Positions 26,031-34,740 of a DNA stretch of 64,000 bases are shown in pieces. Under the pieces are notes generated by a model. That model was not told where the DNA came from. It saw nothing but the letters and a program-made list of their open reading frames with translations, and made no database searches. The stretch lies in contig NZ_BBYM01000018.1 of assembly GCF_001570405.1 (NCBI RefSeq), positions 1 to 64,000 of the forward strand, written 5' to 3'. Position 1 is the first letter of the stretch. The number at the start of each line of letters is the position of its first letter. This DNA comes from Microtetraspora niveoalba (GTDB taxonomy: Bacteria; Actinomycetota; Actinomycetes; Streptosporangiales; Streptosporangiaceae). The position numbers and the translations under genes were made by a program.

Positions 26031-26063
26031 GCCGGTCTATACCGGCGAATATCGGATTCGCAA
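26031..26063 (-). promoter_or_regulatory. Predicted promoter overlapped by dre-like site 2
   Basis: The site GCCGGTCTATACCGGC (26031-26046) has perfect 6-bp arms. On the minus strand TATAGA (26041-26036) inside it can act as -10, with TTGCGA (26063-26058) as -35 at 16-bp spacing. A bound repressor would block RNA polymerase directly. Confidence 0.65.
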
Positions 26064-26086
26064 CGAAGGGGCATCGGCGCGACGGC

Positions 26087-26102
26087 GCCGGTCTATACCA
26101 GG
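26087..26102. promoter_or_regulatory. dre-like site 3
   Basis: GCCGGTCTATACCAGG carries the same GGTCTATACC core as site 2, exactly 56 bp upstream of it in the genome. It is upstream of the predicted -35 and could assist cooperative binding. Confidence 0.6.
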
Positions 26103-26186
26103 CGGCCTGCGGAGGCGCCGGACCGCGGCGCCCCCACGCGGCGGCGACGACCAGGCGCGGCACCGCCCGCACGTGGGGGCGGTTGC

Positions 26187-26216
26187 GCGATATTGCGCAT
26201 ATTAGCGGTATATCGC
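26187..26216. promoter_or_regulatory. Inverted repeat GCGATAT-N16-ATATCGC
   Basis: An AT-richer element in the same 620-bp intergenic region. Its left part TTGCGCGATATT (26183-26194) resembles TTGCGCGTATTT in the operator before the PfkB gene, so it may be another site for the DeoR-family regulator. The rest of 25920-26539 holds no credible gene. Confidence 0.4.
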
Positions 26217-26423
26217 ACGAATTCACGCCGTCAAGATGTCGTGAAAGCGCATAAACGATCATCCGCCACATACTGTGACATTCGAGTCACGCTACGGCGC
26301 CGGGCGGGCGGGCCACGGTCGCCCTCCGGAGGACCACGACCCGAGAGAACACGCAGGAGGCCGGCGGGCCGGGCGAGGCGGGCCGAGCGCGCGGGGCCGA
26401 GGTCCGGCGGAGCCCGGGGCCCA

Positions 26424-26460
26424 GCGGGGCGAGCGCGGGGCCGGGCGGGGCGAGCGCGGG
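26424..26460 (+). repeat. G-rich tandem repeat, 21-bp period
   Basis: GCGGGGCGAGCGCGGG occurs at 26424-26439 and again at 26445-26460. The whole stretch 26400-26540 is dense in runs of three or four G on the plus strand, next to the 3' end of the minus-strand deoR-like gene. Confidence 0.7.
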
Positions 26461-26539
26461 AAACGCGGCGGGGTGACCCGGCCAGGTCGCACGGGCGCGG
26501 GGCCGGGCGGGGTGGGCCGGCGTGGCGGGCTGGGCGGGA

Positions 26540-27325
26540 TCAGGCCTGGATGACCTCGACGCCCACGTCGCGGAACCGTCGTACGGTGTCGGCGGGGGCG
26601 TCCCGGTCGGTGACCAGGGTGTGGAGGGCCGAGCAGGGGCAGATCCGCGCGAACGCCCGGACGCCCAGCTTGGAGGAGTCGGCCACGACGATCACGCGCC
26701 CGGCGCGGGAGGCCATGAGCCGGTTGATGCCCGCCTCGCCCTCGTGGTGGGCGAACGCGCCGCCCTCGGGGTCGAGCGCGTTGACGCCGAGGATCGCGAA
26801 GTCGAGCGAGATCTCCCGCAGGAAGCCGTCCGCGAGCGGCCCGATCAGCTCGTACGACGCGGGCAGCGCGACGCCGCCGATCACCACGAGCTTGACGTGC
26901 CTGCGGACCACCAGCTCGTTCGCGATGTTCAGCGCGTTCGTCACCACGGTGACGCTCGGCTCGCCGCCCTGCCGGTCGAGGTCGGCCCGGCTCGCGAGGG
27001 AGCGGGCGACCTCGGTGGTGGTGGTGCCGCCGTTCAGCCCCACGATCGATCCGGGCGGGACCAGCGCCGCCGCCGCGGCGGCGATGCGGTGCTTCTCCGG
27101 CGCGTTCCTGGCCGCCTTGTACTGCAGCGGCAGGTCGTAGGAGATCGCGTTCGCCACGGCGCCGCCCCGGGTGCGGGTCAGCATCTGCTGCCGGCTCAGG
27201 TGGTCGAGGTCGCGCCTGATGGTGGCGGCCGAGACGCCCAGCTCGACGGCCACCGCGTCCACCTCGACCTTGCCGTCCCTGGCCAGGATCGCGAGCAACG
27301 CGTTCCACCGCTCATGGCTCGACAT
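26540..27325 (-). CDS. DeoR/GlpR-family transcriptional regulator
   Basis: Repressor of 261 aa. The DeoR-type helix-turn-helix covers residues 5-55 (ILARDGKVEVDAVAVELGVS, AATIRRDLDHLSRQQMLTRT), followed by GGAV. The C-terminal DeoRC sugar-phosphate sensor contains IVGLNGGTTTTEVARSL, TVVTNALNIANEL, KLVVIGGV and VIVVADSSKLG. The effector is expected to be a phosphorylated sugar. GAGGAGG precedes the ATG at 27325. It is divergent from the PfkB kinase and class II aldolase genes; the inverted repeat at 27382-27433 is its likely operator. Confidence 0.94.
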   Translation of the reverse strand: MSSHERWNALLAILARDGKVEVDAVAVELGVSAATIRRDLDHLSRQQMLTRTRGGAVANAISYDLPLQYKAARNAPEKHRIAAAAAALVPPGSIVGLNGGTTTTEVARSLASRADLDRQGGEPSVTVVTNALNIANELVVRRHVKLVVIGGVALPASYELIGPLADGFLREISLDFAILGVNALDPEGGAFAHHEGEAGINRLMASRAGRVIVVADSSKLGVRAFARICPCSALHTLVTDRDAPADTVRRFRDVGVEVIQA

Positions 27326-27381
27326 CGGTCCTCCTCGCCGCTCACTTCGGTTTCGCCCCGCGAAGCGTATCCAACCTCCGG

Positions 27382-27433
27382 CTTGCGCGTATTTGATTGC
27401 TAATGACATATTGTGCTCAGAAATACGCACAAG
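27382..27433. promoter_or_regulatory. Likely DeoR operator before the PfkB-aldolase pair
   Basis: CTTGCGCGTATTT (27382-27394) and AAATACGCACAAG (27421-27433) form a 13-bp inverted repeat with one mismatch, 26 bp apart. The right arm runs into the AAGGAGG ribosome site of the kinase gene, so a bound repressor would cover the promoter and the leader. Confidence 0.72.
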
Positions 27434-27448
27434 GAGGCCGGGGCGCGC

Positions 27449-28372
27449 ATGATCCTCACCGTCACCCTCAACGCCGCCCTGGACGTGACGTACGAGGTGG
27501 ACGGGCTGGTGCCGCACTCCAGCCACCGGGTCACCGCGGTCCACCAGCGGGCCGGCGGCAAGGGCGTCAACGTCGCCCGCGTGCTCGCCTCGCTCGGCGC
27601 CGACGTGCTCGTCACGGGACTGGCCGGGGGCGGCGCCGGGGCGGAGATCGCCGACGACCTGTCCCGCGCCGGGATCCCGGCGCGCTTCGGCGCGATCGAG
27701 GGCACGTCCCGGCGGACGGTCACCGTGGTGGCCGGCGACGCGACCGTGTTCAACGAGCCCGGCCCCGCCGTCACCGCCGAGGAGTGGCGGCGGTTCCGCG
27801 CCCTGTTCCGCGAGCTGTGCCGGGACGCGCGGGTCGTCGTCCTGTCGGGCAGCCTGCCGCCCGGCGTCGCCCCGGACGCCTACGCCGAGCTGATCCGGGA
27901 CGCCCGGGCCGAGGGGGCGCGCGTCCTGCTCGACGCCGACCACGAGGCGCTCCGCCTCGGGCTGGCCGCCCGGCCCGACATCGCCAAGCCGAACGCGGCC
28001 GAGCTGGCCAGGGCCGCCGGGCCCGGGCCCGTCGAGGAGGTCGCGCGGCGGCTGCTCGCCGACGGACCGGCCGCCGTGGTCGTCTCCCGGGGAGCCGACG
28101 GCCTGCTCGGCGTCACGCCCGACGGGAGCTGGGAGGTGCGCCCGCCGCGCCGTCTGTCGGGCAACCCCACCGGAGCGGGGGACGCGGTGGCCGCGGCGCT
28201 GGCCCGGGCGCTGCACTCCCCCGGGCCGCCGGACTGGCCGCGCGCCCTCGCCGACGCGGCCGCGATGTCGGCCGCCGCCGTCCTCTCCCCGGTCGCCGGG
28301 GACATCGACCCGTCCGCCTACCGCGCCTTCCTGCAGGAGATCACATGCCCCTCGCCACGACCGCCTCGATAG
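27449..28372 (+). CDS. 1-phosphofructokinase/tagatose-6-phosphate kinase-type PfkB sugar kinase
   Basis: Ribokinase-fold kinase of 307 aa in the FruK/LacC branch. Seen: ILTVTLNAALDVTYEVDGL at the N terminus, the substrate loop AGGKGVNVARVLASLG, and GNPTGAGDAVAAALAR near residue 240 holding the GAGD catalytic Asp. The start ATG 27449 is preferred over GTG 27413 because AAGGAGG lies 11 nt upstream of it. The next gene, a class II aldolase, overlaps its end by 28 bases. The pair would turn a ketohexose 1- or 6-phosphate into the bisphosphate and split it to trioses. Tagatose 6-phosphate or fructose 1-phosphate cannot be told apart from sequence. Confidence 0.92.
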   Translation: MILTVTLNAALDVTYEVDGLVPHSSHRVTAVHQRAGGKGVNVARVLASLGADVLVTGLAGGGAGAEIADDLSRAGIPARFGAIEGTSRRTVTVVAGDATVFNEPGPAVTAEEWRRFRALFRELCRDARVVVLSGSLPPGVAPDAYAELIRDARAEGARVLLDADHEALRLGLAARPDIAKPNAAELARAAGPGPVEEVARRLLADGPAAVVVSRGADGLLGVTPDGSWEVRPPRRLSGNPTGAGDAVAAALARALHSPGPPDWPRALADAAAMSAAAVLSPVAGDIDPSAYRAFLQEITCPSPRPPR

Positions 28373-29175
28373 TCGCCGCCGCGCCCGGAGGAGTGTGCGC
28401 GTTCAACGTCATCACCCTTGAGCACGCCGAGGCCGTCGTCGCGGCGGCGGAGCGGACCGGCGTCCCGGTGATCCTCCAGGTCAGCGAGAACGCCGTGCGG
28501 TTCCGGCTGGGCCGGCTGCGGCCGCTGGCGGCGGCCGCGGCCGCGCTCGCCGTCGAGGCCGCCGTGCCGGTCGCCCTCCATCTCGACCACGTGACGGACG
28601 ACGCGCTGCTGCGCCAGGCCGCCGACACGGGGTTCAGCTCGGTGATGTACGACGCCTCGCTCGACCCGTACGAGGTGAACGTGGCCCGGACGAAGGCCGC
28701 CGCCGAGTGGGCGCACGAGAACGGCCTGTGGCTGGAGGCCGAGCTGGGCGAGGTGGGCGGCAAGGACGGCGCGCACGCGCCGGGCGTGCGGACCGACCCG
28801 GGCGAGGCGGCCGCGTTCGTCTCCGCCACGGGGGTGGACGCGCTCGCGGTCGCGGTCGGCAGCTCGCACGCGATGACCTCCCGCGTCGCGAAGCTGGACC
28901 ACGAGCTGATCGGCGCGCTGCGCGCGGCGCTGCCGGTGCCGCTGGTGCTGCACGGCTCGTCGGGCGTCCCCGACGACGAGCTGCGCCGGGCCGTGGCGGC
29001 CGGCATGAAGAAGATCAACATCGGCACCGCGCTGAACGTCGCCTTCACCGAGGCGATCCGCGGGTCGCTCGCGGAGAAGCCGTCCGGCGCGGACCCCCGG
29101 CCCAGGCTCGCGGCGGCCAGGGACGCGATGACCGACGCGACCGCCCACCTGCTCCGCACGGTCTCCGCGCCCTGA
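28345..29175 (+). CDS. Class II ketose-bisphosphate aldolase (GatY/KbaY-type)
   Basis: Zinc-dependent aldolase of 276 aa that splits fructose- or tagatose-1,6-bisphosphate. Seen: GVCAFNVITLEHAEAVVAAA, the HLDHVTD zinc and catalytic region (about residues 76-82), VMYDASLDPYEVNVARTKA, EAELGEVGGKDG, a Zn-ligand His replaced by the usual position in VGSSHA, LHGSSGVPDDELRRAVAAG and the phosphate-binding KKINIGTALN. The ATG at 28345 follows CAGGAG. With the PfkB kinase and DeoR regulator it forms a compact catabolic unit next to the dre-controlled sugar importer. Confidence 0.93.
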   Translation: MPLATTASIVAAAPGGVCAFNVITLEHAEAVVAAAERTGVPVILQVSENAVRFRLGRLRPLAAAAAALAVEAAVPVALHLDHVTDDALLRQAADTGFSSVMYDASLDPYEVNVARTKAAAEWAHENGLWLEAELGEVGGKDGAHAPGVRTDPGEAAAFVSATGVDALAVAVGSSHAMTSRVAKLDHELIGALRAALPVPLVLHGSSGVPDDELRRAVAAGMKKINIGTALNVAFTEAIRGSLAEKPSGADPRPRLAAARDAMTDATAHLLRTVSAP

Positions 29176-29185
29176 CGCCCGGCCC

Positions 29186-29866
29186 TCAGCGCAGCCAGCC
29201 GTAGCGGCGCTCGGGCCGTCCGGCCGCGCCGTACCGCAGGGACACCTCGGCCTGGCCGGTCCCGCAGAAGTACTCGAGGTAGCGGCGCGCGCTCACCCGC
29301 GAGACGCCGACCCGCTCCGCGCACTCGGCCGCCGACAGCGTCCCGTCCGCGCCGCGCAGGGCGCGCGCGACCAGCTCGGCGGTCTCGGCGCTCATGCCCT
29401 TCGGCGGCGCGGCGGGCGCGGGCGGGGCCGCCGCGCCGCCCCGGGCGAGCACCCGGTCCACCTCGCGCTGGCCGAGGACCGGGGCGGTGGGCGCGTCCCT
29501 GCGCTGCGCGGCGTACCGCTCCAGCCGGACCCGCAGGTCGTCCACATCGAATGGCTTGAGCAGGTAGTTCACCACCCCCTGGCGGGCGGCGCCGCGCACG
29601 GCGTCGATCTCCCGCGCCGCGCTGATCACCAGGACGTCGCAGTCGTACCCGGCGGCCCGCAGCCGCGTGATCACGTCCAGTCCGAAGACGTCCGGCAGGT
29701 AGAGGTCGAGCAGGACGAGGTCGGGCCGCAGCTCGGCGACGGCGGTGAGCGTCTGCTCGCCGGTGTGCGCGGTGCCGACGACCCGGAACCCCTCGACCCG
29801 GTCGACGAACCCGCGGTGGATCCGCGCCACCATGAAGTCGTCGTCGACGACCAGCACGTCGATCAT
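29186..29866 (-). CDS. CitB/DcuR-type response regulator
   Basis: Two-component regulator of 226 aa. The receiver domain has the acidic pocket Asp8-Asp9-Asp10, phosphoacceptor Asp54 in LVLLDLYLPD and Lys104 in YLLKPFD. After an Ala/Pro-rich linker a helix-turn-helix follows (LSAAECAERVGVSRVSARRY). This is the CitB/DctR subgroup, which controls di- and tricarboxylate use. The ATG at 29866 overlaps the sensor kinase stop by four bases. The divergent tctCBA genes, a tricarboxylate-type transporter, are the expected target. Confidence 0.94.
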   Translation of the reverse strand: MIDVLVVDDDFMVARIHRGFVDRVEGFRVVGTAHTGEQTLTAVAELRPDLVLLDLYLPDVFGLDVITRLRAAGYDCDVLVISAAREIDAVRGAARQGVVNYLLKPFDVDDLRVRLERYAAQRRDAPTAPVLGQREVDRVLARGGAAAPPAPAAPPKGMSAETAELVARALRGADGTLSAAECAERVGVSRVSARRYLEYFCGTGQAEVSLRYGAAGRPERRYGWLR

Positions 29867-31542
29867 CGGCGCGCCTCCGCGGCCGTGCCGGCCGGGCGGC
29901 CGACCGACAGCGACGCGGTGAACATGGCCCCCTCGGGGGTGTTGGTCACCGCGACCTCGCCGCCCCTGCGCTCGCAGACCAGGCGGGTGAGCGCCAGCCC
30001 CATGCCGCGCTCCCCACCCCGGGCGGCCTTGGTGGTGAAGCCGCGGGTGAACACCTCGCGGGCCAGCTCGGGCGCGATCCCGGGGCCGGAGTCGCGCACC
30101 ACGATCTCCACGCTGGACGCGTCCTGGCGCAGCTCGACCTCCACCCACGCCTCCCGTCCCGGCCGCTCCGCACCGCCCGGACCCGCCGCGGCGGCGTCCA
30201 CGGCGGCGTCAACGGCGGCGTCGACCGCGTTGTCCACCAGGTTGCCGACCACCGTCGCGACGTCGGCCGAGTCCGCCGGCTCCAGCCGGTCGAGCGCCGT
30301 ACGCTCCGAGACCCGCAGGTGGACCTTGCGCTCGGCGGCGAGCGAGGACTTGGCCATCAGCAGCGCGGCGACCGCGGTGTCGCGGACCTGGCCGGCCAGG
30401 GCCAGGTCGAGCGACTCGCGGTGGCGGCGCAGCGCGCGGACATATCGCACCACTTCGTCATGCTCCTCGATCTGGATCAGCCCCGAGATGATGTGCAGCT
30501 GGTTGGAGAACTCGTGCGCCTGGGCGCGGAGCAGCTCCGTGGAGCTGCGGAAGGACCCCAGCTCGCGTTCGAGCTGGGCCAGCTCGGTGCGGTCGCGCAG
30601 GGTCGTCACCGACCCGAGCCTGCGCCCGTCCTTGGTGACGTCCATGCGGTTCATGACCAGCACCCGGCCGCGCCGCACCACGACCTGGTCGCGGGCCCCG
30701 GCGGTCTCGCCGCCGGTGCCGGCGAGCACGTCGTGCAGCCGCCCCTCGACGCCCAGGTCGGACAGGCTCCTCCCGACGCAGTCCTCCGGCAGGTCGAGGA
30801 GCCTTCTGCCGACCTCGTTGACCAGCGTCAGGCGCAGGTGCGGGTCGAGCGCGACCACCCCTTCGGCGATGCCGTACAGCATGGCCTCCCGGTGCTCGGC
30901 GAGCCCGGCGATCTCGCGCGGCTCCAGGCCGAGGGTCTGGTGCTTGATGCGGCGGGCGAGCAGCCAGGAGCCGACCACGCCGAGCGCGCTCGCGATGCCG
31001 AGATAGGTGAGCAGGTACGACGACGCGCCCACCAGCCGCTCCCAGACCGTCGGCGACGCCCGGCCGATCATGACGGTGCCGAGGTGGCGGCCGAGGTTGT
31101 GCGGCGCCGCCCCCAACACGGGGACCTGGGCGACCAGCTCCCTGGCGGAGCCGACGGCCAGCTCCCCCGACCAGCCGCGGGCCCGGGCGACTCCGGGATC
31201 GCCGAGCGGCAGCCGGGTCCCGACCAGCCGGGGGTCGGTCGAGCTGACGATCTCGCCGTGGAGGTCGGCCACCGTCACGGAGGTGACGCCCGACTGGGTG
31301 AGGGTGGTCTGGACCAGTGGCGCGAGCGTCTCGCCGGGCGCGGGCCGTTCGATCTGGACCCGCACCAGGGGGTTGCTCGCGAGCTGCTCGGCGAGCGCGG
31401 TCACCCGCCGCCCCTCCACCCGGTCGAACGTGGCCTTCGACTGCGCCACCGAGACGGCGCCGACGGCGACCAGGACGACCAGGATGATGGCGAGCTGCAG
31501 CGCAAGCAGCTCGCCCGCCAGGGTGTGGCGGCGGAATGTCAC
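29863..31542 (-). CDS. CitA/DcuS-type sensor histidine kinase
   Basis: Membrane sensor of 559 aa. An N-terminal helix (LALQLAIILVVLVAVGAVS), an extracytoplasmic PAS-like sensor of about 140 aa, a second helix (YLTYLGIASALGVVG region), a cytoplasmic PAS domain, then a SpoOB-type dimer region with phospho-acceptor His in AQAHEFSNQLHIISGL, and a HATPase with VVGNLVDNAVDAA (N box), DSGPGIAP and GERGMGLALTRLV. I start it at GTG 31542 (TFRRHTLAGELL); the frame is open to 31629 but the extra residues are not family-like. A 36-bp triplet repeat lengthens the N-box helix. It pairs with the downstream response regulator. Confidence 0.92.
   Translation of the reverse strand: MTFRRHTLAGELLALQLAIILVVLVAVGAVSVAQSKATFDRVEGRRVTALAEQLASNPLVRVQIERPAPGETLAPLVQTTLTQSGVTSVTVADLHGEIVSSTDPRLVGTRLPLGDPGVARARGWSGELAVGSARELVAQVPVLGAAPHNLGRHLGTVMIGRASPTVWERLVGASSYLLTYLGIASALGVVGSWLLARRIKHQTLGLEPREIAGLAEHREAMLYGIAEGVVALDPHLRLTLVNEVGRRLLDLPEDCVGRSLSDLGVEGRLHDVLAGTGGETAGARDQVVVRRGRVLVMNRMDVTKDGRRLGSVTTLRDRTELAQLERELGSFRSSTELLRAQAHEFSNQLHIISGLIQIEEHDEVVRYVRALRRHRESLDLALAGQVRDTAVAALLMAKSSLAAERKVHLRVSERTALDRLEPADSADVATVVGNLVDNAVDAAVDAAVDAAAAGPGGAERPGREAWVEVELRQDASSVEIVVRDSGPGIAPELAREVFTRGFTTKAARGGERGMGLALTRLVCERRGGEVAVTNTPEGAMFTASLSVGRPAGTAAEARR
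30190..30225. repeat. Three 12-bp tandem repeats in the kinase N box
   Basis: GGCGGCGTCCAC, GGCGGCGTCAAC and GGCGGCGTCGAC follow one another. In the minus-strand gene they encode VDAA three times directly after the conserved Asn of the HATPase N box, lengthening that helix by whole turns. Confidence 0.8.
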
Positions 31543-31646
31543 GACCACAATGAACTCAATCTTCGCTGGTGACACAAGGCAGACGGGACGCCCCCAGGTC
31601 GCCACAATCATGGCGCTGGAATGCCGCAAAGCGAAAGAGACGGACT

Positions 31647-32648
31647 GTGAGAACTCGACTCACCGCACTGGCCGGCGCCGTGGCCGGCGTGCTGATGCTC
31701 GCGGTCGGCGCCTGCGGGGCCACCGCCCAGCAGGCGGGGCCCGCGAAGGAGGGCGCGGCCGCCACCGGCCTGCGCATCATGGTGCCCAACACCCCCGGCG
31801 GGGGCTACGACACCACGGCCAGGACCGTGGCCAGGGTGATGGAGGACGCCGGGGTCGCCTCCGGCGTGCAGGTGTTCAACCTGCCGGGCGCGGGCGGCAC
31901 GGTGGGCCTCCAGCGCACCGTGAACGAGAAGGGCAACGGCAAGCTCGCCATGCAGATGGGCCTCGGCGTCGTCGGGGCGTCGTACACGTCGAAGTCGAAG
32001 GCGACGCTGACCCAGACGACCCCGATCGCCAAGCTGATCGAGGAGGCCGGCGCGATCGTCGTTCCGAAGCAGTCGCCGTACCAGACGATCGGCGAGCTGG
32101 TCGAGGCGTGGAAGAAGGACCCGAAGGGGCTCGCCGTCGGCGGCGGCTCGCTCCCGGGAGGCCCGGACCACCTGCTGCCGATGCAGCTCGCCCAGAAGGT
32201 CGGCATCGATCCCAAGCAGGTCAACTTCATCTCCTACGACGGCGGCGGCGAGCTGCTGCCCGCGATCCTCGGCAACAAGATCGCATTCGCGGCCAGCGGG
32301 TACAGCGAGTTCCTCGACCAGGTGCAGGCGGGCCAGGTGCGGGTGCTCGCGGTGACCAGCGAGGAGCCGGTCGAGGTGCTCGGCGACGTGCCGACGCTGA
32401 AGAGCGCGGGCATCGACTTCGTCTTCACCAACTGGCGCGGGATCGTCGCGCCGCCGGGCATCTCCGACGCCGACAAGGGCACCTGGATCGACGCGCTGAC
32501 GCGGATGCACGACTCGAAGCCCTGGAAGGACGAGCTGGTCAAGCGCGGCTGGACCGACGCCTTCGTCACCGGCGACGCGTTCACCTCCTTCCTCGCCGAG
32601 CAGGACACGCAGGTCGCCGAGATCCTGACCCGGCTCGGGCTGGCATGA
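31647..32648 (+). CDS. tctC: Tripartite tricarboxylate transporter substrate-binding protein
   Basis: Secreted binding protein of the TTT (TctABC) family, 333 aa. The signal peptide ends LAVGACGA, a lipobox, so it is a lipoprotein here. Seen: LRIMVPNTPGGGYDTTARTV (the conserved beta-strand-loop that binds the carboxylate), MQMGLGVVGASYTSKSKATL, and a second-lobe segment LPGGPDHLLPMQLAQKVG. The start is GTG 31647 with a weak GAAAGAGAC site. Typical ligands are citrate, tartrate, aromatic acids or other carboxylates; the exact one cannot be read. It overlaps tctB by four bases. Confidence 0.93.
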   Translation: MRTRLTALAGAVAGVLMLAVGACGATAQQAGPAKEGAAATGLRIMVPNTPGGGYDTTARTVARVMEDAGVASGVQVFNLPGAGGTVGLQRTVNEKGNGKLAMQMGLGVVGASYTSKSKATLTQTTPIAKLIEEAGAIVVPKQSPYQTIGELVEAWKKDPKGLAVGGGSLPGGPDHLLPMQLAQKVGIDPKQVNFISYDGGGELLPAILGNKIAFAASGYSEFLDQVQAGQVRVLAVTSEEPVEVLGDVPTLKSAGIDFVFTNWRGIVAPPGISDADKGTWIDALTRMHDSKPWKDELVKRGWTDAFVTGDAFTSFLAEQDTQVAEILTRLGLA

Positions 32649-33238
32649 GCCTGCGGATCCGCGCACCGCGGCGCGGGCGCGACGGCGCCGCGACGCGCGC
32701 GGACGGGACGGACGGGGAGAGCGCGGGCGGCGACATGGCCGCCCCGCGGTCCCGCGGCCGGGACCGCGCGCAGTACGGCGTGTGCGCGTTCCTCGCGCTG
32801 ACCGGCGCGCTCGTGATCGCCGACGCGCGGGGGATCGCGCACGTGACGAGCGGCAGTGACCCGATCGGGCCGCGTCCGGTGCCGGTGTTCCTGGGCGTGC
32901 TGCTCGTCGCGGTCGCCGTGATCTACGCGGTCGACGTGGCGCGGGGAGGCCGCGGCGAGCCCGAGGGCGGCGAGGACGTCGACCTGACCACCCGGATCGA
33001 CTGGCGCACCGTGCTCCTGCTGATCGGCGCCTTCGCGGCGAACGCGGCCCTGATCGAGCTGCTCGGCTGGGTGATCAGCGGGGCGATCCTGTTCTGGGGG
33101 TCGGCCTTCGCCCTGGGGAGCCGGCGGCCGGTCCGCGACCTGGCGATCGCGGCGGCGCTGTCCCTGGCCACCTTCTACGGCTTCGCGATCGGGCTCGGAG
33201 TGAACCTCCCGGCCGGGGTGCTGCGGGGGATCCTGTGA
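32645..33238 (+). CDS. tctB: Tripartite tricarboxylate transporter small permease
   Basis: Small membrane subunit of 197 aa. It begins with an unusually long (about 40 aa) Arg/Gly-rich cytoplasmic extension ([15 protein letters not shown]) before the first of four predicted helices ([18 protein letters not shown]). The [16 protein letters not shown] segment is typical of TctB. It overlaps tctC and tctA by four bases each, so the three subunits are translationally coupled. A downstream Met at residue 31 is a possible alternative start. Confidence 0.92.
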   Translation: MSLRIRAPRRGRDGAATRADGTDGESAGGDMAAPRSRGRDRAQYGVCAFLALTGALVIADARGIAHVTSGSDPIGPRPVPVFLGVLLVAVAVIYAVDVARGGRGEPEGGEDVDLTTRIDWRTVLLLIGAFAANAALIELLGWVISGAILFWGSAFALGSRRPVRDLAIAAALSLATFYGFAIGLGVNLPAGVLRGIL

Positions 33239-34740
33239 CGGAGAACCTGGCGCACCTCGCCGAGGGGTTCGCGAACATCCTCTCCCCGACGAACCTGCTG
33301 CTCGCCCTGATCGGCGTCACGATCGGCACGGCGGTCGGGGTGCTGCCCGGCATCGGACCGGCGATGACCGTGGCGCTGCTGCTCCCGGTGACGTACGGGA
33401 TGGACCCGGCGCACGCGTTCATCCTGTTCGCCGGCATCTTCTACGGCGGCATGTACGGCGGATCCACCACCTCGATCCTGCTGAACACGCCGGGCGAGTC
33501 GTCGTCGGTCGTCACCGCGATCGAGGGCAACAAGATGGCGAAGGCGGGCCGGGCCGCGCAGGCGCTGGCGACCGCGGCGATCGGCTCGTTCGTCGCGGGC
33601 ACGATCGGCACGCTCCTCCTGGTGCTCGTCACCCCGGTGGTGGTGCGGTTCGCCGTGGACCTCGGCGCGCCCGACTACCTCGCGATCATGATCCTGGCGT
33701 TCGTCGCGGTCACCGCGGTGCTCGGCGCCTCGCGCGTGCGCGGGTTCGCCTCCCTGCTGATCGGGCTGGTCATCGGGCTGGTCGGCATCGACGCGGTGAG
33801 CGGGCAGCAGCGGCTCACGTTCGGCGTCCCGCAACTCGCCGACGGCATCGACGTGGTCGTCGTCGCGGTCGGCGTCTTCGCCGTCGGAGAGGCGCTGTGG
33901 GTGGCCGCGCACCTGCGCGGACGGCCCGGCGAGGTGATCCCGGTCGGCCGCCCGTGGATGGGCCGCGAGGACTGGAGGCGGTCGTGGCGGCCGTGGCTGC
34001 GCGGCACCGCGTTCGGGTTCCCGTTCGGCGCGCTCCCGGCGGGCGGCGCGGAGATCCCGACCTTCCTGTCGTACGCGACGGAGCGGAAGCTGACCCGGCA
34101 CCCGGAGGAGTTCGGCAAGGGCGCGATCGAGGGCGTCGCCGGTCCCGAGGCGGCGAACAACGCGTCGGCGGCGGGCACCCTGGTGCCGATGCTGGCGATC
34201 GGCCTGCCGACGAACGCGACCGCCGCGGTCATGCTCGCCGCGTTCCAGTCCTACGGCATCCAGCCGGGACCGCTGCTGTTCGAGCGCGAGTCCACGCTGG
34301 TCTGGACGCTCATCGCGAGCCTGTTCGTCGGGAACCTGCTGCTGCTCGTCCTCAACCTGCCGCTGGCCCCCGCCTGGGCGAAGCTGCTGCGCATCCCCCG
34401 CCCCTACCTGTACGCGGGGATCCTGTTCTTCGCCTCGATGGGCGCGTACGCGGTGAACGCCCAGCCGCTCGACCTGCTGCTGCTCCTGCTGCTGGGGCTG
34501 CTCGGGTTCGCCATGCGCCGGTTCGGCCTGCCGGTGCTGCCCCTCATCGTCGGAGTCATCCTCGGGCCGCGCGCCGAGCTGCAGGGCAGGCGGTCCCTCC
34601 AGCTCTCGGGGGGCGACCCGTCCGGCCTGCTCGGGGGCCCCGTCTCGTACGCCGTCTACACTGTGGTGGTGATCATGCTGGTGTGGCCGCTGCTCCGGCG
34701 GTACGCGTTCAGGAGGCCCGCGCGGCCGGATGCGACGTGA
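33235..34740 (+). CDS. tctA: Tripartite tricarboxylate transporter large permease
   Basis: Main transport subunit, 501 aa with about 11-12 predicted membrane helices. Family motifs are clear: [20 protein letters not shown] near residue 30, [18 protein letters not shown] near 70 and a second copy of the fold with [16 protein letters not shown] and [16 protein letters not shown] around 260-320. Both halves carry the Gly-Pro-rich loops thought to line the substrate site. The GTG start overlaps tctB. Its 3' end overlaps the MFS gene by 11 bases. Confidence 0.95.
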   Translation: MTENLAHLAEGFANILSPTNLLLALIGVTIGTAVGVLPGIGPAMTVALLLPVTYGMDPAHAFILFAGIFYGGMYGGSTTSILLNTPGESSSVVTAIEGNKMAKAGRAAQALATAAIGSFVAGTIGTLLLVLVTPVVVRFAVDLGAPDYLAIMILAFVAVTAVLGASRVRGFASLLIGLVIGLVGIDAVSGQQRLTFGVPQLADGIDVVVVAVGVFAVGEALWVAAHLRGRPGEVIPVGRPWMGREDWRRSWRPWLRGTAFGFPFGALPAGGAEIPTFLSYATERKLTRHPEEFGKGAIEGVAGPEAANNASAAGTLVPMLAIGLPTNATAAVMLAAFQSYGIQPGPLLFERESTLVWTLIASLFVGNLLLLVLNLPLAPAWAKLLRIPRPYLYAGILFFASMGAYAVNAQPLDLLLLLLLGLLGFAMRRFGLPVLPLIVGVILGPRAELQGRRSLQLSGGDPSGLLGGPVSYAVYTVVVIMLVWPLLRRYAFRRPARPDAT

